Of a stretch of 64,000 nucleotides of DNA, positions 26,181 to 38,046 are shown piece after piece (positions within the stretch are counted from its first letter, which is position 1; each line of letters begins with the position of its first letter). The stretch spans positions 23,207,742 through 23,271,741 of the forward strand of contig NC_045141.1 in assembly GCF_008831285.2 (NCBI RefSeq), read 5' to 3'. Source of the DNA: Nymphaea colorata (taxonomy: Eukaryota; Streptophyta; Magnoliopsida; Nymphaeales; Nymphaeaceae). Below the pieces are notes generated by a model. That model searched no databases, was not told where the DNA came from, and worked only from the letters and a program-made list of their open reading frames with translations. Position numbers and translations under genes: made by a program.

Positions 26181-28308
26181 GGAAGAGAGGTATATATGAT
26201 TGAATGTAGCTTGTGGCTTTATTCTGTGAAGCTCATTCAAATCTAGAAAATCTTTTAAACCTTCCTTGCTCTTTCTCCCTCTACGAGTTTCTAGAATTAT
26301 TGAGATCGTACATGTCCTAAAAATAGAGTGCAGGGCGGGCAGGCCCTTCTGTACGAAAGGAAAGTGCACACCAAATTATTTCTCCAAACACGTATCGCCA
26401 ATCCAATCCCCTTTGCAGTAGGCAGCGATGGTGCGCGAGAAGAGCATATTGGCATGTCATCTTTTTCCTCTCTCTGTACAGTGATTCTGCAACATCAATG
26501 CCCTCCCTGTTCAAACATCGAGTCCTCTTGGAGATAACATTTTTTTTCTTCTAATCAAATGACAGTGGAACGTGGCTTTCACCCCATCGTCGCTTTTTCC
26601 CTTTTGTTTATTATTCCACTGTCCAATGTGATTTAAGGGCGACACATGCCTAGGCCCTAACCTACTTGGGGTACTTGTTCAAAGCCAAGCAAAAGAAATT
26701 CCTCCTCATCTTTGCTTTTCTCTCTCTATATATAAGCATATTATATATTTATTTATATTTATATATGAGACAGAGAGAGAGGGGGAGAGAGACCCATTTC
26801 AGGACTACTGGCAATGAAGAGGTTTGATTTCAGAGTCTAGGGTCTGGCATCTAGGCATGCAGGTTGCCATTGTCACGTAACAACTTCTACTGACAGTAAA
26901 TTGATTCATCTTTTTTTTTTTTGTACTATTAATATATTATCTGGTCTTCTTGAAAGGAAAATAAATGGTGGAGCAGAAAGGCCACCTTAGTAATTTGACA
27001 GATAGCCCAATACCTTGTAAGAAACGCCTTTATAAAGAAACAAATGACTAGAGAACAGGAAAAAGGAGAGCAATTTGTGGCAATAGTTGCTTTTGTATTT
27101 GCTGTTGTGTCAAGTTACTACAAACAATGTTGCTGTCTGCTTTTAGCCAGGCCTACTCTTGCTACTTTCAGTCAAACAATATCTTTGCCCAGCCTCGCTG
27201 CCCACCCATCCTTTGCCATCTTCAAGGCCTGAAAAGCAGAAAATTATCCAGTTGCATCCACTATTACCAGTAAAGGGCGTTGTAGTCATTGCACAGGAGA
27301 TTCCTTTAAATAATTTCTGCAATTTTTTGTCTGTTGTTGGCGTTCAAAATCGCCAGCCTTTTTAAACCATTGTTCGTTTTGATTGTTTAGGGAGGCAACC
27401 CTTTGTGGCCAGTTTTCATTCATTGAAAATTGATGCCAGGAAAGAGACTGTCCTCACCATCGTTCAGCAGATAATTGCTGAAAGGGAATTGCCTGCCATT
27501 TGCCCGCACCGTGGAAGAACCATTAATCCTATTATTGTGAAGGAAGAGTTTCTGGTCGCCATTGGGGAGAACGCCACTTCTTGATATGGAAGTTTTATCT
27601 GAGAAAGATCTGCTTCATCCGTGGCAAGACAGTTTTCTGAAGTCTAATAGCTAGAGAAGAATGCTAAAGAGGAAGTGGGGTTTATTCGAATTCAGGAAAA
27701 AGCACACTAAAGAGAGTTCTTTTAACTTGACCTGATGCTAAAAAGTTCTTTTTCTTTTTTTTTTTCTTTTTTTAAGATCAGATGGAACCATTTAATGCTG
27801 TTCCTCTCAAGTCTTGTCATCACGCCAGTGGGAGTCCACTGATTGACCCTCTTCCCTGCCTCCTCTCTCCCATCCTCCCTCTCTTTCTCTATATCTCTGG
27901 TGGTCGATCTCTCTAGCACAAACTGCTGAAAATGCACTCCCCATGTGGCCTTCCTTCTTCTTTTCTGGTCTCCCATCTTCCGCTACTGCTGTTGTTACAA
28001 TCTGCTGCTTGGTCTCACGTGTGAACCAGTGGGTAGCCAATGAAGATGAAGTTGGCAGCAGGCTGCTCATAGCATGTCTGTCGACCAACCATCAACCTTC
28101 CTTACCATTGTGACCACCACCAGCACAAACAACCACTACCAGAACCAACACCACCACCACCACCAAGTTGCTGTTTCATCTTTTATTTTCCGCTCTCGCC
28201 GTTGTTTATCTTCTTTCCTCCTCTCTTTCTTTTTCTTCTATAGAGAGAGAGAGAGAAAGAGAGGGAGAGTATAGGCAATTGATTTTTTCTAGAGAACGGG
28301 AGAGAGAA

Positions 28309-28407
28309 ATGTAAAAGTTAGATGGTTGTTATTATCCTCTGTGCATGAGAGGGAGTGAGGGAGATGGAAGGGAACGTGGGGAACAGAAGAAACGATCACC
28401 ATCATGA
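28309..28407 (+). promoter_or_regulatory. Cluster of three upstream ORFs before the SPL start codon
   Basis: ATG TAA at 28309-28314 is a minimal start-stop element. The ATG at 28322 opens an eight-codon frame ending at 28348. Its TGA overlaps a third ATG (28345) as ATGA. That third frame runs 20 codons to 28407, past the SPL start at 28364, and is out of frame with it. If all are in the transcript they should reduce SPL translation. The transcription start is not known. Confidence 0.6.
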
Positions 28408-31400
28408 AAGTCATCATCACCATCACGAGAATCACCATCATCACGACCACCATCCCCACCATCAGATCCCATGGAATTTCTCACAGGAGCCGAGCACCAG
28501 CATCCACCTCCCTCCCTTTAGTCAGCTATCTACCTCCTCCGCCTCACCACCATTGTCGTCCTTCAACAACCAAAACAACCATCACCATCACTTTGACGCC
28601 TTCCTCCACAGCCCGCCCTACCTTCCCGTCGAAGTAAAGACCTCCCAACCTTTCCTCTTTCCTTCCACGGACCTTCTCGACTCCGATTTTCCTCATCACT
28701 CGCCGGGCGTTCCCTCCGATTCTCTCACTCTCAAACTCGGCAAGCGCCACTACTATGAGAACGCAAGCAGCGGTGCTCTCGGGAAGCTAAGCCCGGCGGA
28801 CGACCCGCATGTATCAGGCTTCTCCCTTCTGAAGAGGGGGAGGGAATTCCTCTCCCACTTCCACCTCCACCACCAACACCACCACTTCCAGCACCAACCA
28901 TCGCTGGCATCATCGACGCCACAATCAATGCTTGCTTCAGGGGCAGCCGTCTTAGGTGCGCCGGTGCCGAGATGCCAGGTAGAAGGCTGCAACGTGGCGC
29001 TGATGGGGGCCAAGGAGTACCACAGGAGGCACAAGGTGTGTGAGATGCACTCCAAGGCGCCCAAGGTGGTAGTCCAGGGACTAGAGCAGCGGTTTTGCCA
29101 GCAATGCAGCAGGTGATCTCTCTCTCTCTCTCTCTCACACACACTCACTCTCTCCCTCTATGTATTAATTCTTTGGTTACAGTTGTTTTAGTTTGATACT
29201 GTTTCAGGGGTTTCGGTACCGAAGTTCTAGTCGTGATATCGTTTGAGGAGTTCAGTTTTACTTGGTTCGAGCTAAGGAATTCTGAACAGTGTTGTTCTTA
29301 GTCCATAGTTGATTTCTGCAATTTTTTCTTCTGCTGATGCTTCTTCAAGTTGTTGGTCTTCCATTGTTCTTTGTTCCGTTTCCAACAGTCTTTCGTGTCC
29401 CTTTTCTTTAAGCTTCCCCGACAGATATAGTTCATCAAGATAACGAAATACTGGATCTGTTTGTTGTCTCAAAATTTTTCCATACGGCGTTGTATATTAT
29501 TTTTCGAAGAAATTTCATTTTCTAGCGTTAGAGTACGCTCTCTATTTTTACGGCTTTCTTTTCCTTTTACATGTTAATTGTTCGCTTTGTCCCCAACAGG
29601 AACGTCGTACCTCTTGACGAGTCGACGAGAGCCTCATGAATTTGGGGGGTCTTCCTTTTCTGGTTCACTGTCTTTGATGGCTGGGCTTTTTGGAAAGTGA
29701 CTAGCGATGGGATTGCTCATATAAAGTCTTTTGCTTTGATCGTTGTGCTCTTGAATGGTGACTAGCTAGCCTTGGGATTGTTCAGTACATACTATTTCCT
29801 TTTTCCAGTTTTAAATGTCTGTGCAATTTGGTTTTGATCAGTTTCTAACCATCCGTTGCTGAGAAGCTCTGTGGGATTGACATTGCATCTTTCATGGCTT
29901 ATTTTTTGCCGGTTCTAGTTCTCTTAGTTGGACTATTTCTTCATACCAACCACTTAATTTGATTGATTTAGCTCTTGTAACATTCGTTTTCTTTCTTTTG
30001 AAAAGAAACAGTTTCTTCCGTGTCATTCACGTTCCAATGCTTCCTCTGTGTCATCTGATTGCGATTTACTTCGAGATCTGCGGCAGATTTTCTGATATCA
30101 TTTCTGTTTCGAGGCATCATGCTCCGTCATTACGATTATTAACTTTTTATCTTCCGAAATTCTGCGGGAAAGAAAACTTCCCTCTGCGTCATGATAAGTT
30201 TTTTATTTTTGTGGTCGTTTAGGCATTTACTGGTTCCAGTATATGACTTATTTTTACTTCTTATTCTTCGGGAATGAATTTCGCATACAAGTTGCAGGAT
30301 CTCTCATTCTTTCATTTTCCTTAGAGAGAAAGTAACACTGGCTAATTTTCCCATTCTTTCATTTTCCTTAGAGAGAGTAACACTGGCTAATTTCCCTCTT
30401 CGATGGACAATGTAGGTTCCACGTCGTTTCTGAGTTTGATGATTCCAAGCGGAGTTGTAGAAGGAGGCTGGCTGGTCATAATGAACGCAGAAGAAAGAGC
30501 TCTTCTGACTCCACAACTAAGAATAGTTCTCAAGGTCAATTACTCGTCCCCCTAACTTTTCCCTGTTTACTTACAAAACAGTGTCGTCATTTTTTGTTCT
30601 TTGCATGCATGCATGTGCGTATGCTCTTGATATTCAAGTAGGTCCTAACTGAATTGCATTGAAGTTCATGAATTGTCTATTCCTATTTTGGCTGCACTTG
30701 TCTGTATGGTTTAGATTATCAGTCAGATGCTGCGCCTGTCTGTGAGCTATGAAGCATCCTCGAATTGCAATTAGAGAAGCCATTACCTAGAGATGTTTTA
30801 GACTATAAATTTCCTTTGCGAAGATGGCATGTCTGAATGCTGGGATTGCTTCGTTTGATGTTAGGGATATGTCATGCTATTACCGGACAAACTGAAGATC
30901 AGCTCGTTTACATGTATATATGATCCTTTCTATCATCGACAACTGCATGGACGTTGGATTGTATCGCAATGCTGATGACATTTTCTACAAAGAGTTAAAG
31001 TTAATGCTAATTAGATGCAAGACATTTAATTTTTTATACATCTTTATATTAGTAAATTAACTCTATGAAGCATTGGGACGTACATGCTGGAACTGAAGTG
31101 GCTTACAAGATTCGAAGGAGCGTCATTGTAATTGCGAGCTTCTTCCCTGCTTATGGCTGTTGCCGTGTTTCCTCCAAAAATGGGACTTTTAGTACCTAAA
31201 GCTCTAAACTGGTGGCGGTACTCCTATTATTGACTTCCATGTTAAGCTTTGCTTACAAGATTAATTGGGCTTATCACATTAATCATGTAATATGGTTAGT
31301 TTAATCTAGTTTTGTTGTCTGTCTCATGTTTGATTGTTCCGTTGTTTAGTCAGTAACGGAAACTTTTTAACAACACTGAGCCTTGTACACAAGCTAGAAA

Positions 31401-34357
31401 ATTAAGGACTTTCCTGGATTTGTAAGGAACAAATACAAAAAAAAAGGTTCGTTAAATTATGGGATTGCCATTTTATGTTGGTCTCAGAATTTTGAAAGAT
31501 TTTATTTCAGAAGTGTGCCTTCTAGCTATGAGCATCTCTAGTTTATACTGAAATTGTCAAAATATAACAAATATCTATTATGTATCTTATGTAGATGACG
31601 TTATTAAATAATATGGAGAAATGTAGCTGGTTACCTTAGTTGAAATGTGAGATATGATTAGATCATAATATTATCAACTAGCTGCTGTGGAGAATACTTT
31701 TAGACTATGAAGTTTATCAGGAACGGTATTCTTGACACTTACTCAAATTGCTTTGGCAATTAACATTTTATATATTTTCTGAAATTGTTTTCCAGCATGA
31801 TGGATGCCTCCTGGCTCCGGTCGTGTTCATTCAGTCTTTTGTGAACAACTGCCTGAGGACATCCCGTCTCTAGGCCCGAAGTTTCTAAGTTCTGTGTCAA
31901 TTCATGTGATTCATTCTAGGCTTCTTCTCCTTTCTCTTTGCCTGATATATTTGGAACTAAAACCAAACTACAGTGGTGAACACTTCCAGGTAATGATAGA
32001 CTCTAGTACTTTATTATTGAGTGTCTTCCTGTGAATAAGCTGGTTACTGCCATTCAATTCAAGAGCCCACAACATAAATGGGATAGTTTTAGCGGTCAGT
32101 AACCACATCACGATTGGTTAGCAATGCAATTCCAAATCCTGAAAACGGTTAAAGCTCTAGATTGCATGATACCAAGAAATATTGTTCTCATGCTTAGGAT
32201 ACAAATGCTTTGAATAGTGTATGAGAAAATTTCTCTATAGCTCAAAGTCCCTTCCTGCTTGCCCTATGGATTTGTTGCGCAAGCGCATAATCACCATATT
32301 CTCATGCTTAGGACCTTCTTTTTATAACTGTTGTTTCTGCCAATGGCTAATGTTATTGTTGAGTACTTGTTACCTTTGCTTTATGTTTATTTCATCAATC
32401 TGTTGGTTATACCCTTAATAACTTACTACCCAACTGATTTTCATTGAAAAGGGAATAATGGGAAACAAATGAATTACCAAATATATGAACAATAGACTCA
32501 TTTATTTATAATGTTCAAGTTACGGAAATACCATGTTGAGTATGTTCTCTTAATTGAATATGGTAGCTTGGCCGCTGAAAGTTCGAACCATCCAAAAGAA
32601 TATATCTCAGTGTCGGTCCTTGCTTGATTGCTCTAGAGTGTGGAGGATAATCAAAAACTTTTGTTGATGCCCTCCTCGTTCACTGCTCGATACTGGTCTA
32701 ACTGTGCAATGAAAATACTTACTTCTGTGGAATCCGTTTTATCAAGGGGCAGGAGATCTTGACATAACATCATGTGTCGTGTGTGTGTGTGTGTGTGTTT
32801 GTGCACTTGCGCGTGCCCTCACGCCTGTGTCTCTACTGTTCATGGCCGTGAAGGAATCAGCAGTTTATTCCCCTCATGAAATGCTGTTGCGGACCATATT
32901 TCTTCTTGGTCTTTCATGGCTCTCTCGTGTTGCTTTTGCTTTCTGCAGAGCTATTGCTTCTGAAGTGTTCTTGTACAGAGACTCTTTTCTTCTTTCCATC
33001 AAATTCTTTCTTTTCTCAACGTCGTATATGTAGAACTATTTTAATGGGTCATCCCCAGGTGTCACAATCCAGTTGTGATTTTGGATTTTTTCCCTTTTCT
33101 TCGGTTGCAGAAATTCGGTTTGAACCTGATTTTATTTTTCCATATATTTCAATGATTCAAGCCCAACCCTTGTGCGTTGTTAATCATGCCAAGATCTTGA
33201 TTGTCTATGATCTGTGTCACATACACTGGATCCTGTTGGAAAATAGCACGGCTTCGGTAGTTGAGTCATGGCGTCGCGTTCGGCAACCATGGCTTCCAAG
33301 TTGCGTGATCTTTTGTCGTGGAAGCGGCCAACATGCATGTGATGGCGACACACCTGGTGCAAGTGGGAGAAAGCACAACGCACGCCGGCAGTAGAGGCCA
33401 ATGTTGTGCCAATCGAGTGATGGTGATCTGACAGAGGCCGTGGTCAGATGTGTTTCCTCTGCACGCTACATGAGAGGATGAAGATTGGTAGGCCTTTGCT
33501 GGCCTGAAATGCTTCAGAAAAACTGGAGACATGAAAAACCAGTTAAAAATATCCTCATAATCAGTGGAGAAAGTTTTAACCGGAAACCTTTGTTTTTTCA
33601 CGGCTGTGTGTTCGCCGGAAAACCTCACCCGGCCATGAAGCGCCTGACCTTAGGCTATAGATGAATTAAAAAGGGGCGGGACAGTGAAAAATGTTTGTTT
33701 ACGACTTTTGACGAATCTGCCTTTCGCTGTCTCGGAATTACACGAAGGTGGTGTGGGACTGATGGTGTTGATTTCGAGACAGAAAGGGACTTAATAGTCT
33801 TTTTGTTCTGACCAAGCTTGTTTTTCCCTGGTGTGGCAGAAGGTCGAGGGGTAGGTGGCAGACTCCCGTCGGCTCGCAACACGTCGACGTCGTCATCAGC
33901 GGGACGTGCTCTCTCTCTTCTGTCATCCGAAAGCTCGCCGACGTGGTCCTCATCAGCAGCGGCAGCACCTGCCGACGACGACCTCTCCTTCCGCTCCAGC
34001 GCCGCCCTCCGGGAGCTCATCGCCGAGAACCGAGCCGCCGCGCTCGCCAAGCAGCTCGTCTCCCCGGACGACGGTCCCGTTCTCCCTCACGATTACCCGG
34101 GCCACGGCCAGGACCACCAGCCTTTGTTCATGCACAGCCGTGCAGCCCTGCGCCGCCACGACCAGCCGCACCAGTTCGGCACGTTAGAACCCCTCTCTGC
34201 GACCACTGCCACCACCACCACTCTTGAACTCATGCGGGCAACGCATGTGCAACCGCAGCACCCCAGCTACCAGCTTATGACGCCAAGGAGCGGCCGGCTG
34301 GGCGCCGGAGAAGACGAGGACTCGATCGAGTGCGAGATTTGGAGGTCGATTGAGTGA
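28364..34357 (+). CDS. SBP-box (SQUAMOSA promoter-binding-like, SPL) transcription factor, miR156-regulated type
   Basis: Nuclear DNA-binding factor; SPL proteins bind GTAC-core sites and act in phase change and reproductive development. Exons 28364-29112, 30416-30534 and 33840-34357 give 461 aa, with both junctions in phase. The SBP domain spans about residues 203-278. Zinc-ligand positions are visible: C204, C209, C226, H229 and C245, C248, H252, C264. A bipartite nuclear signal follows ([17 protein letters not shown]). The domain is split by intron 1 after CQQCSR, the usual SBP position. The N-terminus is His-rich. Exon 3 carries RALSLLSS, whose codons form a miR156 target. The start is the first in-frame ATG; a GTG three codons upstream is not needed. 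Intron 2 is 3305 bp with no exon seen inside. The closest SPL clade is not certain. Confidence 0.95.
29116..29136. repeat. (TC)n tract at start of SPL intron 1
   Basis: A TC repeat followed by an ACAC run begins immediately after the exon 1 donor (GT at 29113-29114). Confidence 0.9.
30305..30395 (+). repeat. 47-bp tandem duplication just before SPL exon 2
   Basis: Copies 30305-30350 and 30352-30395 both read CATTCTTTCATTTTCCTTAG followed by AGAGA(AAG)TAACACTGGCTAATTT. Each contains a pyrimidine tract plus TTAG that looks like a splice acceptor, ending 20-90 bp before the real acceptor at 30414-30415. Confidence 0.9.
32779..32798. repeat. (GT)n microsatellite in SPL intron 2
   Basis: Ten GT units in the long second SPL intron. 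Confidence 0.9.
33906..33925 (+). promoter_or_regulatory. miR156/157 target site in SPL exon 3
   Basis: The 20-nt sequence starting GTGCTCTCTCTCTTC and ending TGTCA matches the conserved miR156-responsive element of plant SPL mRNAs. Against canonical miR156 it should leave a single mismatch near the centre. It encodes the A-L-S-L-L-S peptide (about residues 313-318). It is expected to direct cleavage or repression of the transcript in the juvenile phase. Confidence 0.95.
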
Positions 34358-36120
34358 CTGATGGTGGTTGTCTGATTCCTGGAGAATCGTGTATCATGTG
34401 CCGTTGGAGATTTTTCTCCTTCATTGCTCCCCTCTGTTTCTTATTCAAAATTTTCAGTCTTAATTCTGTTAGGCATTTGCTATGTTGATTTGGGGCCTTT
34501 TGGACAACGTTGTCATAACCAGCAGGATGGACACCAACCTCATGGATTCTTTGTTTTCTTTCCTCTTTCTCTGAGAACTCGCAACCTAACCATGAGAATT
34601 GGTCTTACTCTTGCCTTTATGCCATCAATTATGTTTCAATCGTATATGTATGTGTATATCCAATCTGAGAATTATGTAAATTGATGAGCCATTTGATCAT
34701 GCTGTATAATTTGCTTTCTGTAATGCTCTTTCAAAAGGTATCCAATAATTGGTGTTTTGATTTTCAAAAATAATTTTATGTTGCGTCAACATAATCACCA
34801 AAAACAATCGATTACTTTCAAAATTCTCTCGGAGGAAGTAAAATTTTCTCTATTACCACCTACAAAAGCAGTTGTGTACTGCTTGTGAAGAACAAAGATG
34901 AAAAAGAGCCATGTTTTAGTTTGCAAATAATTTATCGACCAAACTTGGTGTGGTCGCCAACCTGAGTCAACTTCAATCTAACATGGGTTGGTGGTAGAAC
35001 CAATTCCGTAGCGATCGGAGTAGTTGAATCTTCACCAAATTGCTGCCGGAGGGCTGCAGTTTCCGTCACCGTCGGCTCACTAAATTACAGTATCCAGTTA
35101 AAATTTCCTTCTTTCATGACACATATCAAAGTTAGAGGCTGTCGTTTAGTGTGTATGAAATTCTTAATTACTAGAGGAAACTGCTCTTGCTCTTAGGCCG
35201 AGAGACTTTCTTACCTGCCTGGTGACATAAAACTTCGAGATTACTAGAGGAAACTGCACATTGCCTGATGCACTTCTGTTCATTCATAATGCTTTCTTGA
35301 AACTTGTCTGTGTAACGAGCCGTTCTGTGATGTATCATGTATGTATAGGAAGGAATCGTTTGGAAAAGAAATCATTGGGAGAAGTTATCGCATTTTGATC
35401 AAGGGGTCAAATGTTTTGGGCTGGAAACTGTTTCATGGGACTGGTGTGCTTTCCAAGCCGACTGGATGCTGTAACCATCCACGTTTGAGTCTCGCACACG
35501 GACAAAAGTTCCCCATGATAATAACCTGCTCATTGAGAACACTAATTCGTCTTTCTTGTGACTAAATATTAGTTGATTATGACGTGAACCTGATTTCTAG
35601 ATAAGTTAATGCCAGTTTTGTTGGTATCGTTTTTGTCTGCAAAAGTGACACAGAAAATCACATCGTATCGGTTCGGGTTATTTTTGTTGATTAGATACGG
35701 TAAATTGATTCAAACTGTTCAACGATTCTTAAGACTCCACGCGATCGAGTCTAAAGCACTACCAACCTGCAGCCTAAGTTTTCTCCATGAACACTTTAAA
35801 AGTTTCCCTTCTTTAGTCTCGGATCAGTCTCGCTGCACGTTGGCGAGGCATACTTAAACCCTGTTTGGCTGGAAGAAACTTGTTCTTGGATAATTTATCG
35901 TAAGAAAAAATGTCAACCAACCTCAGCAGCAACCACACCAACAGCAGCAACACCGCCCACACCAACTACAACGACACGTATCACTCTCATCTAATCTAAG
36001 CAAAAAGTCCATCCGCTCCACTGACCAACCAGCTCCACCACCATTTCATACCTTCAATAGAACTAAACAAATTAACCTTATTTACTATAAAGTAATGTTT
36101 AAATTTAAAGAAACGTTTTG

Positions 36121-36166
<46 letters not shown>

Positions 36167-36869
36167 GATTTCCATGTAAAGTGCAATTTTTCTTTGTAAC
36201 TGTTGAACTCTCTTGAGGATTACTACTAAACCCCCATTATGAATATAATTCGTTTATGCCTTAGTCAGATTGGTCAGCTGTGGATATAAGGCAAGTCAAT
36301 GTAGAAGTTGAACCAAAGTGGGAGACGGGAGGAATCCGTGTGGCTTACGTCCTCGCAGTTAGTTTAGTGGAGGTGACGGCTCATGGATCAACCCACTCCC
36401 CTCTCCCAATTTAAATATGTGGAGATAATATTTCCATCCACCCTCCCGTTTTTCTGCCATAATCACCAAGGCGGGGCTCATTTTCAAGTATTTTGCTCAA
36501 AAGTCTCACCCTTTTGCTGCTAACTGCCCAATGGGCAGCTCGCTCTTTCGTAGCTTGATTGTGTGAAACAGGCTTTAATGGGGCATCGTTTCTTCCATTT
36601 CAATGAACAAACAGTTTTCAGCATCTACAAAACAATGGAGGAGAATTAGAAGGCCTCTTTGTGGAATTATTATCTCCAAATGGTACCCAAAACGAGAGTT
36701 ACAATTGGGCTAAGTCCAAGTTTATATATCATAAGATCCAAGCGCAAATGTCACATCCACGAGTCACTGTAACTTATTATGTAAATGTTACTGAATAATT
36801 ATATAACAAGTTAGATGAACAACTTTTGCTAACGAGAAACCTCTCCCTCCCTATCTCTCTTTGTCAAGC
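34358..36869. other. Intergenic region between SPL and the metalloproteinase
   Basis: Contains the SPL 3'UTR at its left end, a repeated TTACTAGAGGAAACTGC (near 35170 and 35240) and an AT microsatellite at 36124-36163. A TATATA-like element near 36721-36730 could serve the metalloproteinase promoter. No gene was recognised. Confidence 0.6.
36124..36163. repeat. (AT)n microsatellite
   Basis: Twenty AT units upstream of the metalloproteinase gene. Confidence 0.97.
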
Positions 36870-37178
36870 ATGTTCTTCACTTGGGCACGTCTCCTGGGAG
36901 GAGTTTTTAGCCAGACGGTCTCCTGGTTTAACGGGAAGCGAGCAGCGCTAACGAACCATGTTTCCCCTGGCGCTGCTCTGCCTCTCCCTGCTCCCCCTCT
37001 CCTGTCTCTCTTCACCGGAAATCACGCCCCCCTCGCCGGAAAACATCGTCGCCGATCAGCTTGCTCGCGCGTGGAACGAACTTCGAAAGTTTCAGGATGC
37101 ACCACGCGGCAGCGAAGTCCCCGGGATGTCAAGAATCAAGCAGTACCTTGGGAAGTTCGGCTACTTTCCGGCGGGTGA
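36870..37178 (+). promoter_or_regulatory. Upstream ORF overlapping the metalloproteinase start
   Basis: An ATG at 36870 opens a 102-codon frame that crosses the metalloproteinase ATG (36958) in a different frame. If the promoter uses the TATA-like element near 36725, this ATG would be in the leader and meet scanning ribosomes first. The peptide resembles nothing I know. Confidence 0.35.
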
Positions 37179-38046
37179 CAGTTCCAACTTCTCCGATACG
37201 TACGACGAGAACCTCGAGGCCTCGCTCCGCTCGTATCAATCCAAGCTGGGCCTGCCGGTTACCGGCAGTCTGGACAGGTCCACTTTGGTTCAGATGGTTG
37301 CCCCTAGATGCGGGGTCCATGACAACCACGGCTCGGGCTCGGGCTGGTCTGGCCTGCCCAGACGGTACGCCTATTTCCCGGGTCGGCCTAGATGGATGCC
37401 TGGTCGCACTCAGCTAGCCTACTGGGTCTCGCCGACGGACACGACCGACTACTTAACTATAGACGACATCCGGCAGGTAGTTGGCCGAGCCTTTGCCAAG
37501 TGGTCGGCCGCGATCCCGATTGACTTTATGGAGACCCGGTATCTGGAGGATGCCGATATCCGGATCGAATTTTACGAGGGGGACCATGGGGATGGCGAGC
37601 CGTTTGACGGGGTGCTGGGGGTGCTAGCCCACGCATTCTCGCCGGAGAATGGCCGGCTGCACCTGGACCGGGCCGAGACTTGGGCTGTGGATTTCAAGTC
37701 GCAGAAGTCAAAGGTGGCTGTGGACCTGGAGTCAGTGGCCCTGCATGAGATCGGGCACCTGCTGGGTCTGGGCCACTCCTCGGTCCGAGACGCGGTCATG
37801 TACCCGAGTCTGCTGCCCAGAACAAGAAAGACCGAGCTGACCGCTGACGACGTCGAGGGCGTCCAGTCACTGTACGGGTCAAACCCCAATTTCGACCCGG
37901 CTTCCCTCCAGACCGTTGGCCAGTCCGTTGACTCCGATGCTCCTCCGGCGTCTCATTCCCATGCGATTTTTCTCCTTCTTCTCTTCTTTTCCATTTATTT
38001 GTGCAATTTTTCTAGGAAACATTATTTCGATTTTTTTTTTGTTTAG
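36958..38046 (+). CDS. Matrix metalloproteinase (matrixin, M10A), plant GPI-anchored type
   Basis: Secreted or cell-surface zinc endopeptidase of 362 aa in one exon, as is usual for plant MMPs. A signal peptide (about residues 1-18) is followed by a peptidoglycan-binding-like propeptide (RIKQYLGKFGYFP...YQSKLGLPVTGSLD). The cysteine switch is PRCGVHD with Cys118. The catalytic domain has the zinc motif HEIGHLLGLGH (His263, Glu264, His267, His273) and a Met-turn VMYPS (Met281). The C-terminus is Ser-rich, then hydrophobic (AIFLLLLFFSIYL), suggesting a GPI-anchor signal. A further 15 or so residues (CNFSRKHYFDFFFV) follow the hydrophobic stretch, which is unusual. The coding DNA is clearly more GC-rich than its flanks. 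All active-site residues are present, so it should be functional. The physiological substrate is unknown. Confidence 0.97.
   Translation: MFPLALLCLSLLPLSCLSSPEITPPSPENIVADQLARAWNELRKFQDAPRGSEVPGMSRIKQYLGKFGYFPAGDSSNFSDTYDENLEASLRSYQSKLGLPVTGSLDRSTLVQMVAPRCGVHDNHGSGSGWSGLPRRYAYFPGRPRWMPGRTQLAYWVSPTDTTDYLTIDDIRQVVGRAFAKWSAAIPIDFMETRYLEDADIRIEFYEGDHGDGEPFDGVLGVLAHAFSPENGRLHLDRAETWAVDFKSQKSKVAVDLESVALHEIGHLLGLGHSSVRDAVMYPSLLPRTRKTELTADDVEGVQSLYGSNPNFDPASLQTVGQSVDSDAPPASHSHAIFLLLLFFSIYLCNFSRKHYFDFFFV

Noticed and set aside
28544-29148. Minus-strand frames across SPL exon 1
   Set aside because: Shadows of the GC-rich, His-repeat coding exon.
33266-33628. 120-codon minus-strand frame inside SPL intron 2
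   Set aside because: No known domain, on the opposite strand to SPL, and without homology I can recognise. It may be an old insertion but cannot be supported as a gene.
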